A stretch of 64,000 nt of DNA from JADJYF01 sp965278995 (GCA_965278995.1 OZ257136.1:2728001-2792000), one strand, 5' to 3'; positions 31,907-40,228 are shown, counted from the stretch's first letter. Numbers and translations: made by a program. The notes: generated by a model from the sequence alone, not told the origin.

Positions 31907-32995
31907 CTAGTAGTCGAACATATCGAGCTGTGCCTTGTTCTGGCGCGGGGGCCGGAACAGATTCACATTGGCTGCATGCCGTTCGCGATTCAGTCCCAGT
32001 TCGCGACAGGCGCGCGCGAAACGCTGGGCAATGAGCGTTGCAAATACGCCTTCGCCTTTCATCCGCTGCCCGAATTCGGCACTGCTCTCGGCTCCCCCGC
32101 GGATGTCGCGGATGCGACTCATGACGTGCTCGTACTTCAACGGGTAGTGCTGCGCCAGCCAGTCCTTGAAGAGCGGGTTTACTTCGCGCGGCAATCGCAG
32201 CACGACATAACCGGCATGTTTACCACCGGCCTGCGCGGCAGTTTCCAGCACGCGCTCGAGCTCGTGGTCGTTCAGCGCCGGAATGATTGGCGCAAACATC
32301 ACGCCGGTCGGGATGCCGGCCGCTGCCAGTCGGCGGATGGTCTCGACGCGCCGTTGCGGCGCGGCAGCACGCGGCTCCATGCGACGGGCCAGCTCGCGAT
32401 CGAAGGTGGTGATGGAAATGAAGACCTGCACCAGACCGTGCCCAGCCATCGGTGCCAGCAGGTCGATATCGCGTTCGACCAGCGCCGACTTCGAGACGAT
32501 GGTGACCGGATGACGCGTTTCCGCGAGCACTTCGAGGATCCCACGGGTGATGCGCAACTTACGCTCTATCGGCTGGTAGGCATCGGTATTCGCGCCGAGC
32601 GAGATTACCTCGCAGCGATAGCCGGATCGCCCAAGTTCGGCACGCAGTACACGCGCTGCATCGGGCTTGCTGAACAGGCGACTTTCGAAATCGAGTCCAG
32701 GTGATAGGTCAACATATGCGTGCGCTGGTCGGGCGTAGCAGTACACGCAGCCGTGCTCGCAGCCGCGAAATGGATTGATGGTCTGCTTGAATGGCAGATC
32801 CGGTGAATCGATCCGGTTGATGAGTCGCTTGATGGTTTCGGCCGTGACGCTCGTCCGCAGAGGGGGAGCTTCTTCGTCGGCAGTGCCCCAACCGTCGTCG
32901 AACGCTTCTCGTGTTTCGCTCAGATAACGGGGATCCGGACGGTACGTCGCGCCGCGGCCCTTGCGCGGCCCGACAGGCTGATCGGAATCGCTCAT
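31907..32995 (-). CDS. Radical SAM protein, PA0069/SPL-like family
   Basis: 362-aa protein with the radical SAM 4Fe-4S motif C-x3-C-x2-C as RGCEHGCVYCYAR (about residues 79-91) preceded by INPF, then a TIM-barrel-like core (VTIVSKSALVERDIDLL, GLVQVFISITTFD, PTGVMFAPIIPALND). The N-terminal 45 residues are polar. The C-terminus ends in a QLDMFDY-type tail. The family is widespread and annotated as PA0069-like; the reaction is not established. The start at 32995 (MSDSDQPVGPRKGRG) is preferred over the longer open frame to 33040. Confidence 0.9.
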   Translation of the reverse strand: MSDSDQPVGPRKGRGATYRPDPRYLSETREAFDDGWGTADEEAPPLRTSVTAETIKRLINRIDSPDLPFKQTINPFRGCEHGCVYCYARPAHAYVDLSPGLDFESRLFSKPDAARVLRAELGRSGYRCEVISLGANTDAYQPIERKLRITRGILEVLAETRHPVTIVSKSALVERDIDLLAPMAGHGLVQVFISITTFDRELARRMEPRAAAPQRRVETIRRLAAAGIPTGVMFAPIIPALNDHELERVLETAAQAGGKHAGYVVLRLPREVNPLFKDWLAQHYPLKYEHVMSRIRDIRGGAESSAEFGQRMKGEGVFATLIAQRFARACRELGLNRERHAANVNLFRPPRQNKAQLDMFDY

Positions 32996-33127
32996 GGCGC
33001 CTCCTCGAACTGCTGCGACCAGCGCGCATTGATGAACCACGCATGAGAATCCGGATTAGAATCTGCCGATCGTGAGGCGCCGCCCTGCGCGCAAGCGAGC
33101 CACCATGCCAAGTTCAATAGCGTGAAC

Positions 33128-34507
33128 ATGCCTGAAAGCTTACTCTCCCTGCCGGTGTTGCTCACTTCCGGGCTCGCATCAGAAGTCATCTGGGTGCTCA
33201 TCAGTGCGCTGAGCTGCGGAATCGTCGTACTGTTGCTGGCGATGCTCTACGTCGTTCGTCACGTACTGGCGACAGAGCGAGCGCTCAAGGACCAGCTGGA
33301 CCAGGCGGTGGCCAACAAAGCGATGCTCGACCTCATCGACCAGCGTCTTGGGCAGCAGCACATCTACAGCGCGCAGGAAGCCACCGCGCTGCGCGAGTCG
33401 ATGGCCGAGCGGCTCGGCGACGTCCGGCAGATGGTTACCACACAACTTGGCGACGCGCGCGTGCGCGCCGAGGAACAGAGTGCGCGCGTACAGAAGGTAC
33501 TGCACGACAGTTTGCAGAGCGGATTCGCCCAGTTACATCACCAACTCGGTGACGCACTGTTGCGCAGTTCGACTGACCTCGGGCAACGTTTCGAGGCACT
33601 GAGTCGCGTCACCGACGAGCGTCTGCAGATAATTGGCGGGCAGGTCGACAAACGACTAGCTGAGGGTTTCGAGAAAACAACGGCGACGTTTACCGATGTC
33701 GTCAAACGTCTGGCACTCATCGACGAAGCGCAGAAGAAGATCACGGCTCTGTCGACTGAAGTCGTCGGACTACAGCAGCTGTTGTCGGACAAACGTTCGC
33801 GCGGCGCTTTTGGTGAAGTACAACTCGCCGCCCTGGTCAGTAACGTGATGCCGCCGCAGAGCTATGCGCTCCAGCACAAGTTGGTCAATGATCGAATTGC
33901 CGACTGTGTGCTGTTCCTGCCCGAACCGAGTGGCACGATCTGCATCGATGCCAAGTTCCCGCTCGAATCCTATCGCGTGATGACCGACACTCATCGCGCC
34001 GAGGCCGAACGTAAAGCCGCCGAGACGCAATTCAAGCAGGACATCAAAAAACACATCCGCGATATCGCCGAGAGATATATCCTGCGCGGCGTGACCGCCG
34101 ATGGTGCCGTGATGTTCATTCCGGCCGAAGCGGTGTTTGCGGAAATCCAGGCTTATCACCCCGATCTCGTCGATTTCGCCCACGCCAGCCGGGTCTGGCT
34201 GACGTCGCCGACGACGCTGTGGGCGGTCCTCAACACGGCGTCTGCTGTCCTCAAGGATGCCGCAACCCGAGAACAGGTGCATATCATCCAGCACCATCTC
34301 GGTGCTCTCGGCGAGGACTTCCAACGCTTCCGGGTGCGCATGGATCGGCTGGCGACGCATATCCAGCAGGCCAACAAGGATGTTGATGAGGTCGGCATCT
34401 CGGCACGCAAGATCAGCGAACGGTTCGAAAAGATCGAGCGCGTGGAACTCGACGCGCCGGCGCCCTCTAAGTCGGAGCTACAGCAAACCGACCTGGCGGT
34501 CGATTGA
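33128..34507 (+). CDS. rmuC: DNA recombination protein RmuC
   Basis: 459 aa from the ATG at 33128; a GTG two codons earlier is also possible. An N-terminal transmembrane anchor (about 15-42) is followed by a long coiled coil (about 48-190). The RmuC nuclease-like domain (about 200-370) has GAFGEVQLAALVSNVMPPQSY, the PD-(D/E)XK-like IDAKFPLESY, and GAVMFIPAEAVFAEI, followed by LTSPTTLWAVLNT. RmuC limits sequence inversions and acts as a barrier to foreign DNA. Divergent from the radical SAM gene. Confidence 0.95.
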   Translation: MPESLLSLPVLLTSGLASEVIWVLISALSCGIVVLLLAMLYVVRHVLATERALKDQLDQAVANKAMLDLIDQRLGQQHIYSAQEATALRESMAERLGDVRQMVTTQLGDARVRAEEQSARVQKVLHDSLQSGFAQLHHQLGDALLRSSTDLGQRFEALSRVTDERLQIIGGQVDKRLAEGFEKTTATFTDVVKRLALIDEAQKKITALSTEVVGLQQLLSDKRSRGAFGEVQLAALVSNVMPPQSYALQHKLVNDRIADCVLFLPEPSGTICIDAKFPLESYRVMTDTHRAEAERKAAETQFKQDIKKHIRDIAERYILRGVTADGAVMFIPAEAVFAEIQAYHPDLVDFAHASRVWLTSPTTLWAVLNTASAVLKDAATREQVHIIQHHLGALGEDFQRFRVRMDRLATHIQQANKDVDEVGISARKISERFEKIERVELDAPAPSKSELQQTDLAVD

Positions 34508-34627
34508 CCTGATGCCCTGCGTACAACGCGTGAAAGCGGTGCGCTACCGAGCGATGTGATTCCGGTCACAACAAGGCAATAGTGCACCGCCAGGGGATAC
34601 CTTAAACTGCCGACTCGCGCCATCAAC

Positions 34628-35449
34628 ATGAATAACGTGTTCAAGCATCTGCAAGCCATCATCTTCGACGTCGACGGCACCCTCGCTGACACCGAAGAAG
34701 TCCATCGCCTCGCTTTCAATCGCGTGTTCAGCGAATACGGGCTGGATTGGAACTGGACGCCCGAGCTCTACCGCGAACTGCTGGCGATCTCGGGCGGACG
34801 CGAACGGATCGGGGTTTTCGGCGCCGATCTTGCCAGCCGTTTTGAATCCGCAGCTGATTTCGACGATTTTGTCCTGTGCCTGCATCAGGGCAAGACTCGC
34901 CGCTATGCGGCCATGCTGACGGAAGGTGAAGTCGCTTTGCGACCGGGCATCCGGCGACTATTGCTGACGGCACGCGACGCCGGCCTGGTCCTCGGCATTG
35001 CCACCAGTTCGGCGCGCGGCAACGTCGAAACGCTGCTCGATAACAACCTGCCACCAGGCTGGCGCGCCTGGTTCGCGGCCATCGAAACCTGCGAATCCGT
35101 GCCGCAGAAGAAGCCGTCGCCGGCGGTCTACCAGGCAGTGCTGGCCCGTATCGGCGTCGATCCGTCGAACGTTGTCGCGCTCGAAGACACGCAGAATGGC
35201 GCGCGCGCGGCCAGTGCCGCCGGACTGCTGACCATCGTCACGACACACCGTTATACGCAGGAACATACGTTCCCAAGCGCGACCTTGGTCGTCGATTCGG
35301 CGGGCGAACCGGACCGTCCATTCAAGCTCAACCAGGGCGACAGCGCCGGCCACCGCTATCTCGACCTGGCCCTGTTCGAGCATCTGCTGGCGACTCGCGC
35401 CGAACCGGCGCTGGCAGAACTGCCGGCCAGGATCCGGGCCGCCGGCTGA
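34628..35449 (+). CDS. HAD superfamily phosphatase, CbbY/GPH-like
   Basis: 273-aa HAD hydrolase. Motif I is FDVDGTLAD (residues 13-21) with the nucleophile Asp and acid/base Asp. A helical cap spans about 22-95. Motif II is ATSSARGNV, motif III lies around QKKPSPAVY, and motif IV is VALEDTQNGARAA. The cap and ALEDTQNG ending are typical of CbbY-type proteins that act on sugar phosphates. There are no Calvin-cycle genes nearby, so the substrate is open. It lies 27 nt upstream of oxyR and may be co-transcribed. Confidence 0.9.
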   Translation: MNNVFKHLQAIIFDVDGTLADTEEVHRLAFNRVFSEYGLDWNWTPELYRELLAISGGRERIGVFGADLASRFESAADFDDFVLCLHQGKTRRYAAMLTEGEVALRPGIRRLLLTARDAGLVLGIATSSARGNVETLLDNNLPPGWRAWFAAIETCESVPQKKPSPAVYQAVLARIGVDPSNVVALEDTQNGARAASAAGLLTIVTTHRYTQEHTFPSATLVVDSAGEPDRPFKLNQGDSAGHRYLDLALFEHLLATRAEPALAELPARIRAAG

Positions 35450-35456
35450 ACTGCCT

Positions 35457-35478
35457 ATGACGACGGCGAAGTCGTCAT
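35457..35478 (+). promoter_or_regulatory. Inverted repeat spanning the oxyR start
   Basis: ATGACGAC-N6-GTCGTCAT is a perfect 8-bp inverted repeat whose right arm includes the first two bases of the oxyR ATG (35477). In mRNA it would form a hairpin sequestering the start region. In DNA it could be an operator. No other good ribosome-binding site is visible. Confidence 0.4.
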
Positions 35479-36397
35479 GACCCTGACCGAACTGCGCTAT
35501 ATCGTCGCAGTAGCGCGCCATCGGCACTTCGGCAAAGCGGCTGAATCCTGCTTCGTCAGCCAGCCGACGCTGAGTGTCGGCGTCCGCAAACTCGAAGAAG
35601 CTCTCGGTCTACGGTTGTTCGAGCGGAGCCGTACGGATGTCTTCGTGACACCCGCGGGTGAACGTATCGTCGCGCAAGCCGCCGTCGTACTGCAGGCCGC
35701 GGCAGAGCTCGAAGCGCTGGCCGCTGCGGCACAGGATCCACTCGGCGACCAGCTCGTGCTTGGTGTCATCTACACCATCGGTCCGTATCTCGTACCGCGC
35801 CTGATCCCCGGATTGAAACAGCGTGCGCCCAGGCTCTCGCTGGTCGTCAGAGAGAATTTCACCGACGCCCTGATGGCCGAACTCAAACGCGGCGAACTCG
35901 ACGCCGCGATCATGTCGCTGCCAATCGACGACCCCGCGCTCATTGCTCAGGCGCTCTACGATGAACCGTTCCAGGTGGCGATGCCGGCCGGACATCGGCT
36001 GGCCGCACGTCAGCAGGTGACCGCCGCGGAACTCAGTGACGAAACGATGCTCCTGCTTGGCGCGCGCAACTGCTTCCGGGAACAGGTCGTCGAAATCTGC
36101 CCCGGTTGCGCTGGCGGCGGCGGCGGCGCAGCGTTGCAGAAAACGCTCGAGAGCAGTTCACTCGATACGATTTGTCAGATGGTCGCGATGGGTGCCGGCA
36201 TCACCATCCTGCCGTCGACCATGCGCATCAGCGAAGACTTGAAAGACCATCTCATCACCCGCCCGTTTACCGATCCGGCGCCGGCGCGCCGCGTCGCGAT
36301 AGTTTATCGGCGCAGTTTTGCGCGGCCGCAAGTCATTCATGCCCTTGCCGAAGCAGTCCGCGGTGCGCCGCTACCGGGCGTGCACTTTGTCGATTGA
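35477..36397 (+). CDS. oxyR: Peroxide-sensing LysR regulator OxyR
   Basis: 306-aa LysR regulator; the N-terminal HTH has MTLTELRYIVAVARHRHFGKAA and SQPTLSVGVRKLE. The redox pair is Cys199 and Cys208 (CFREQVVEIC), the same spacing and numbering as E. coli OxyR, with an additional Cys211. Peroxide oxidises the pair to a disulfide and switches on antioxidant genes. No catalase or ahpC is adjacent; degQ converges downstream by 6 nt. The start coincides with an inverted repeat. Confidence 0.95.
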   Translation: MTLTELRYIVAVARHRHFGKAAESCFVSQPTLSVGVRKLEEALGLRLFERSRTDVFVTPAGERIVAQAAVVLQAAAELEALAAAAQDPLGDQLVLGVIYTIGPYLVPRLIPGLKQRAPRLSLVVRENFTDALMAELKRGELDAAIMSLPIDDPALIAQALYDEPFQVAMPAGHRLAARQQVTAAELSDETMLLLGARNCFREQVVEICPGCAGGGGGAALQKTLESSSLDTICQMVAMGAGITILPSTMRISEDLKDHLITRPFTDPAPARRVAIVYRRSFARPQVIHALAEAVRGAPLPGVHFVD

Positions 36398-36403
36398 CAC
36401 GGC

Positions 36404-37771
36404 TTAACGGATCACCAGATAAGCAGCCTGATTCCCGCGCAATACGCCCAGCAGGAGCTGGCCCTGGATTGAATTGACTGTCGTCAGAAAAACCGCCACC
36501 GAAGGCGTCGGCCGGCGATTGACTGACGTGATGATGTCACCATCGCGCAGGCCACTGGCCCAGGCCGGTGAGTTGCGACCCACTTTATACGCCATTACGC
36601 CGGCGACCCGCCCGTAAACGGGTGAGTCCTCCGGGATCTCGCCGACGCTGGTGTCGGCGAAACGTTCGTTGCGGAATGCGCCTTGCGTTGCCGCTTCTTC
36701 CCGATCGCCGACAACCACGGTCGCGTGGCGTTCGCGGCCGTCGCGCAGATAGGTCAAATCGACTTTGGCGCCGATGGTCGAGAGACCGACCCGCGTGCGC
36801 AGTTCGGCGGCGCTGGTGACGCGGCGCCCATTCACGTGCGTAACAACATCACCTGCGACCAGACCGGCCTTGGCTGCCGGGCCCGTCTCGATGACATTGA
36901 CCAGCACTGCTGCCTCGTTCACGGTCAGCCCGAAAGCTTCGGCCAATTCCGGATTGAGATCCTGCATCTGCGCGCCGAGAAAGCCGCGGCGCACTTCGCC
37001 GCGCTCGACCAGCTGGTCCATGATCCGGCGCGCCATGTTGATAGGAATGGCAAAGCCAATTCCGATATTGCCGCCGCTCTGCGAATAGATTGCGGTATTG
37101 ATGCCGATCAGCTCGCCACGCAGATTGACCAGCGCGCCACCCGAGTTGCCGGGGTTGATTGAGGCATCGGTCTGAATGAGGTCGTCGTAATCCGTGATGC
37201 CGAGCCCGCTGCGCGCTAGCGCGCTGACGATGCCCGAAGTCACCGTCTGACCAAGACCGAAAGGGTTGCCGATGGCAACCACGAAGTCGCCGACCTTGAG
37301 TGCATCCGAATCGGCGAAGCTCAGTGCAGATAATTTATCGGGCTTGATGCGGACAACCGCGACATCCGTATCGGGATCGCTGCCAACGAGTTCGGCCTTG
37401 AAATTGCGGCCATCGCGCAGATTGACCGTGATCTGATCGGCGTTGGCGATGACGTGATTATTGGTGATGACCAGTCCGCGCGCGGCATCGACTATCACTC
37501 CTGAACCGAGGCTCTGTGTCTTGCGCTGGCGTGGCTGATCGGGAACGTTGAAGAAGCGGCGAAAGAACGGGTCGTTGAACAACGGGTTCATGCGCAGCTC
37601 GACATGCCCCTCGGTCGCGATATTCACCACCGCCGGCGTCACGTTCTCGAGCATCGGCGCGAGACTCGGCAGCGGTTGGCTGGCGACTGCTGCAGGCAGC
37701 ACGGCCCCGGCCTCGCCTGTCACCAAAATCAAACAGAACGTACTCGCGATGATCGATGGTGTAATGCGCAT
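36404..37771 (-). CDS. degQ: Periplasmic Do-type serine endopeptidase DegQ/DegP
   Basis: 455-aa HtrA protease. A signal peptide lies at about residues 1-23. The trypsin-like domain has catalytic His106 (ITNNHVIAN), Asp136 (DPDTDVAVV) and Ser210 (NPGNSGGAL). Two PDZ domains follow at about 265-355 and 375-450. The Q-linker loop is short (FFRRFFNVPDQPRQRK), nearer to DegQ/MucD than to DegP, so the symbol is a best fit. It degrades and chaperones misfolded envelope proteins. The gene is convergent with oxyR and near rplM-rpsI, as degQ is in E. coli. Confidence 0.92.
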   Translation of the reverse strand: MRITPSIIASTFCLILVTGEAGAVLPAAVASQPLPSLAPMLENVTPAVVNIATEGHVELRMNPLFNDPFFRRFFNVPDQPRQRKTQSLGSGVIVDAARGLVITNNHVIANADQITVNLRDGRNFKAELVGSDPDTDVAVVRIKPDKLSALSFADSDALKVGDFVVAIGNPFGLGQTVTSGIVSALARSGLGITDYDDLIQTDASINPGNSGGALVNLRGELIGINTAIYSQSGGNIGIGFAIPINMARRIMDQLVERGEVRRGFLGAQMQDLNPELAEAFGLTVNEAAVLVNVIETGPAAKAGLVAGDVVTHVNGRRVTSAAELRTRVGLSTIGAKVDLTYLRDGRERHATVVVGDREEAATQGAFRNERFADTSVGEIPEDSPVYGRVAGVMAYKVGRNSPAWASGLRDGDIITSVNRRPTPSVAVFLTTVNSIQGQLLLGVLRGNQAAYLVIR

Positions 37772-37792
37772 GGATCTACCTGGGAGGCGAAC

Positions 37793-37809
37793 GGCGGCCC
37801 ACGGCCGCC
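37793..37809. terminator. GC hairpin between coq7 and degQ
   Basis: GGCGGCC-CAC-GGCCGCC is a perfect 7-bp stem, 66 bp beyond the coq7 stop and 22 bp before the degQ start on the same strand. There is no T-run, so termination would need Rho or be partial. It could also affect the degQ leader. Confidence 0.35.
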
Positions 37810-37874
37810 TGAGCGGGCATTCTAGCGGCGCCGGCAGCAGTGCTCTATGGGCGACATCGCCTTACTGCTCTGCG

Positions 37875-38516
37875 TTACCACCAATAGGCGACGGTCGTCA
37901 TGACGCTTGCGTTCCACGCCATCAGTGTCTTGACGACACGCGGCAACGGCGTTGCTCCGCGCGCTGTCGCGGCGGCGGCATGGCGGGCCTCGTCATCGCG
38001 CATGGCAAGTACAATCGCACGGCTGTGGTTGTCGTCAGCGGGCAGGCTATCGAGATGACTATCCAGATGCCGCACAACCTGCTTTTCCGTCTCTTCGACG
38101 AAGCCGAGGCTGAGTTTGTCGCCGAGCAGCGCGGCCACGCTGCCAATCACATAAGCTCCGCCGAACCACAGCGGATTCAGCCGGCTGGTCTTGGCCTCGA
38201 GCTCGGCCAGACGGGCCTCGCACCAGAACAGATGGTCGCCTTCTTCGCTGGCGGCCGACGTCAGTTCGGCGAACGTCGCTTGGTCGCGGGCCAGTGCGGC
38301 CTGCCCGACATACAAGGCCTGGGCGCAGACTTCGCCGGCATGATTGACCCGCATGAGGCCCGCGGCATGGCGCTTTTCGGTCCCCGACAGCGGGCAATCC
38401 GGAAGCTCAGACCCTGGCGTTGCGCGGTGCTGGCGCAGTCCGGTGCGGGTCGCCGCCCGCAAAACGAGGTCGGCCCGCATCACCAGGCGGTCCAGCGGAG
38501 AATGGCGGCGGCTCAC
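37875..38516 (-). CDS. coq7: 3-demethoxyubiquinol 3-hydroxylase Coq7
   Basis: 213-aa diiron hydroxylase for the C6 hydroxylation of demethoxyubiquinol in ubiquinone synthesis. Ligand motifs are GLMRVNHAGEVCAQALY (E..H in helix 2), EEGDHLFWCEARLAEL, ETEKQVVRHLDSHL and DDEARHAAAA, the four-helix ferritin-like layout. It starts at GTG 38516. It is divergent from rplM, with the shared promoter region between. Confidence 0.95.
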   Translation of the reverse strand: MSRRHSPLDRLVMRADLVLRAATRTGLRQHRATPGSELPDCPLSGTEKRHAAGLMRVNHAGEVCAQALYVGQAALARDQATFAELTSAASEEGDHLFWCEARLAELEAKTSRLNPLWFGGAYVIGSVAALLGDKLSLGFVEETEKQVVRHLDSHLDSLPADDNHSRAIVLAMRDDEARHAAAATARGATPLPRVVKTLMAWNASVMTTVAYWW

Positions 38517-38577
38517 CGTGGGCCTCCGTCGGCCGTGGCTGGCGCGCTAAAATTGGGCGATTTTACAGCGCGTTGCA

Positions 38578-38606
38578 TTGACACCCCCGGCCTCGATCCG
38601 TACCAT
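38578..38606 (+). promoter_or_regulatory. Candidate sigma70 promoter of rplM-rpsI
   Basis: A consensus TTGACA (38578-38583) with 17-bp spacing to TACCAT (38601-38606), about 25 bp before the rplM start codon, fits a housekeeping promoter for the ribosomal protein pair. Confidence 0.5.
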
Positions 38607-38637
38607 TGCGCCTCTTTTTCCAGCGACCTTGATTGAC

Positions 38638-39066
38638 ATGAGAACTTACACTGCGACACCGTCGACGATCAAACGCGATTGGTATGTCGTCGATGCGACC
38701 GACAAAGTGCTCGGCCGTATGTGCTCCGAGATCGCGCGCCGCCTGCGCGGCAAGCATAAGCCCGAATTCACGCCACACATGGATACCGGTGATTACATCG
38801 TCATCGTCAACGCTGCCAAGGTGCGCGTTACCGGCAACAAAGCCAAGGGCAAGATTTACTACAACCACTCGGGCTATATCGGCGGTCTGAAGGAAATCTC
38901 CTTCGAGAAGCTGCTGGCCAAGTCGCCCGAGTCGGTCATTCAGCGCGCAGTCAAAGGCATGCTGCCGAAAGGCCCGTTGGGTCGCGACATGATGCGCAAA
39001 CTCAAGATATTCACCGGCCCCGAACATACTCATACCGCGCAACAGCCGGTCCAATTGGAACTCTGA
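38638..39066 (+). CDS. rplM: 50S ribosomal protein L13
   Basis: 142-aa L13, same length as E. coli. Start MRTYTATPSTIKRDWYVVDA; RLRGKHKPEFTPHMDTGDY, KIYYNHSGYIGG and GMLPKGPLGR are the conserved rRNA-contacting segments. It is followed by rpsI after 4 nt, the universal rplM-rpsI operon. Confidence 0.98.
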   Translation: MRTYTATPSTIKRDWYVVDATDKVLGRMCSEIARRLRGKHKPEFTPHMDTGDYIVIVNAAKVRVTGNKAKGKIYYNHSGYIGGLKEISFEKLLAKSPESVIQRAVKGMLPKGPLGRDMMRKLKIFTGPEHTHTAQQPVQLEL

Positions 39067-39070
39067 TCGC

Positions 39071-39463
39071 ATGGCAACGGATATTCATCTCACGACCGGC
39101 CGCCGCAAGACCTCTTCCGCGCGCGTTTTCCTGAAGCGCGGGAAGGGCGAAATCACCATCAACGGCAAGCCGATAGACGTGTACTTCGGCCGCGAGACCG
39201 GCCGCATGATCGTTCGCCAGCCGCTGGTCACGGTCAACATGGCCGATAGCTTCGACGTCAACGCCACAGTTGAAGGCGGTGGCATCACTGGCCAGGCCGG
39301 CGCCATCCGTCACGGTATCACCCGCGCCCTGATTGAATACGATGAAACGTTGCGCCGCACGCTTCGCGTCGCTGGTTTCGTCACGCGCGACGCGCGTGAA
39401 GTCGAACGCAAGAAAGTCGGCCTGCGCAAAGCGCGCAAGCGCCCGCAGTACTCCAAGCGCTAA
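39071..39463 (+). CDS. rpsI: 30S ribosomal protein S9
   Basis: 130-aa S9 with TGRRKTSSARVFLKRGKGEI at the N-terminus and the invariant basic tail KARKRPQYSKR that reaches the P-site tRNA. The length is identical to E. coli S9. Second gene of the rplM-rpsI operon. Confidence 0.98.
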   Translation: MATDIHLTTGRRKTSSARVFLKRGKGEITINGKPIDVYFGRETGRMIVRQPLVTVNMADSFDVNATVEGGGITGQAGAIRHGITRALIEYDETLRRTLRVAGFVTRDAREVERKKVGLRKARKRPQYSKR

Positions 39464-39479
39464 GCGCGGAGCTTTAATC

Positions 39480-39500
39480 GCACGGGCAGGATGCCCGTGC
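39480..39500. terminator. Hairpin after rpsI
   Basis: GCACGGGCA-GGA-TGCCCGTGC, a perfect 9-bp stem, lies 16 nt after the rpsI stop and 22 nt before the next start. There is no T-tract, so it may attenuate rather than terminate read-through into the four-helix-bundle gene. Confidence 0.4.
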
Positions 39501-39522
39501 CTGGCAACAAGGAGGTTGCAGC

Positions 39523-39924
39523 ATGAAAGCTGTGCAAGGGTTGAGTGTCTGGAACCGCGCCTGCGGGCTCGCCATCCGGACCTGCGAAGCGCTGCGCGAC
39601 TGCAGCGACAACGCGTTCCGCGACGTGATGACGCGAAGCGCAATCGGCATTGCAGCGCAAATTGCCGACGGCTACGAACGCGATTCGAAACACCACTTTG
39701 CGCAGTACCTGCGATCGGCCAAAGGCACGTGTTCCGAACTCCGCACGCAGCTCTATATCGCGACGCAACTCGAGTTGCTGACGGTGCCCCGCGGAACAGA
39801 ACTGATGCAGGAAACCGTCGAAGTCGCACATCTGTTGAAAGGGCTCATTCATTGGTGCGAAAACCGTAATCAAGCACCCGATTTGCGCCGTCGATCCGAT
39901 GCTGCAGAACGCGCGGATCTTTAA
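39523..39924 (+). CDS. Four-helix bundle protein (23S rRNA intervening-sequence/S23-like family)
   Basis: 133 aa with the family pattern: LSVWNRACGLAIRTCEAL in helix 1, RSAIGIAAQIADGYERDS in helix 2 (the S-x4-A-x-I-A-E/D-G core), FAQYLRSAKGTCSELRTQL in helix 3, and a last helix near ETVEVAHLLKGLIHW. AAGGAGG sits well placed before the ATG. Such proteins were first seen encoded in 23S rRNA intervening sequences but are common elsewhere and form pentamers of unknown function. Here it lies between rpsI and tRNA-Gln, adjacent to an integration-like repeat. Confidence 0.85.
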   Translation: MKAVQGLSVWNRACGLAIRTCEALRDCSDNAFRDVMTRSAIGIAAQIADGYERDSKHHFAQYLRSAKGTCSELRTQLYIATQLELLTVPRGTELMQETVEVAHLLKGLIHWCENRNQAPDLRRRSDAAERADL

Positions 39925-39959
39925 GCCAGGCGCGATCTGCATTAAGCTCTGCGACTTCT

Positions 39960-40033
39960 TGGGGGATCGTCTAACGGTAGGACAGCGGACTCTGACTCCG
40001 CCAGTCTAGGTTCGAATCCTAGTCCCCCAGCCA
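39960..40033 (+). tRNA. tRNA-Gln (anticodon CUG)
   Basis: A full cloverleaf: acceptor TGGGGGA pairs with TCCCCCA, the anticodon stem GCGGA/TCCGC encloses the 7-nt loop CTCTGAC (anticodon CTG, reading CAG), and the T-arm is CTAGG-TTCGAAT-CCTAG. CCA is encoded. The U-A first acceptor pair is the known glutamine identity feature. Its last 19 bases plus one are repeated downstream. Confidence 0.96.
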
Positions 40034-40034
40034 T
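40015..40034 (+). repeat. att-like direct repeat, copy 1 (3' end of tRNA-Gln)
   Basis: The last 19 tRNA bases plus one, AATCCTAGTCCCCCAGCCAT, recur exactly at 40187. In addition an inverted copy of 13 bp (TGGCTGGGGGACT) lies at 40072-40084, so the tRNA 3' strand could pair downstream around the terminator. tRNA 3' ends duplicated in this manner are the usual footprint of tyrosine-integrase elements. Confidence 0.75.
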
Positions 40035-40042
40035 ACATGTAG

Positions 40043-40070
40043 AACGGGCCAACAGGCCCGTTTTGCATTT
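40043..40070 (+). terminator. Intrinsic terminator of tRNA-Gln
   Basis: AACGGGCC-AACA-GGCCCGTT followed by TTGCATTT gives an 8-bp stem and a U-rich tail 9 nt after the tRNA CCA. Confidence 0.75.
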
Positions 40071-40109
40071 GTGGCTGGGGGACTGGCTTGATGAGAACCT
40101 ATCGTTCGA

Positions 40110-40178
40110 CAAACGCATGAAATGCGTTTGGACGTCGCGCAGCGGCGCCCCGCAGGGGTGAGCACACGCATAAGCGTG
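40110..40178 (+). repeat. Three consecutive short hairpins inside the tRNA-end duplication
   Basis: CAAACGCAT-GAA-ATGCGTTTG (40110-40130), CGCCCC-GCA-GGGGTG (40146-40160, one G-T pair) and CACGC-ATAA-GCGTG (40165-40178) follow each other within the 152-bp spacer between the two tRNA-end copies. No open reading frame is seen there. The unit looks like a structured non-coding insert. Confidence 0.55.
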
Positions 40179-40186
40179 GGCGAATC

Positions 40187-40206
40187 AATCCTAGTCCCCC
40201 AGCCAT
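40187..40206 (+). repeat. att-like direct repeat, copy 2
   Basis: An exact 20-bp repeat of the tRNA-Gln 3' end (40015-40034), 172 bp downstream. The bases on both outer sides differ, so the identity is limited to the tRNA-derived segment. It is followed by a broken YidB-like gene. Confidence 0.75.
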
Positions 40207-40228
40207 TTGCCCTTGCGAACAGTAAGAA

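Noticed and set aside
37793..37809. Hairpin between coq7 and degQ as a true intrinsic terminator
   Set aside because: The stem is good but lacks a T-tract in either direction, so only a low-confidence entry is kept.
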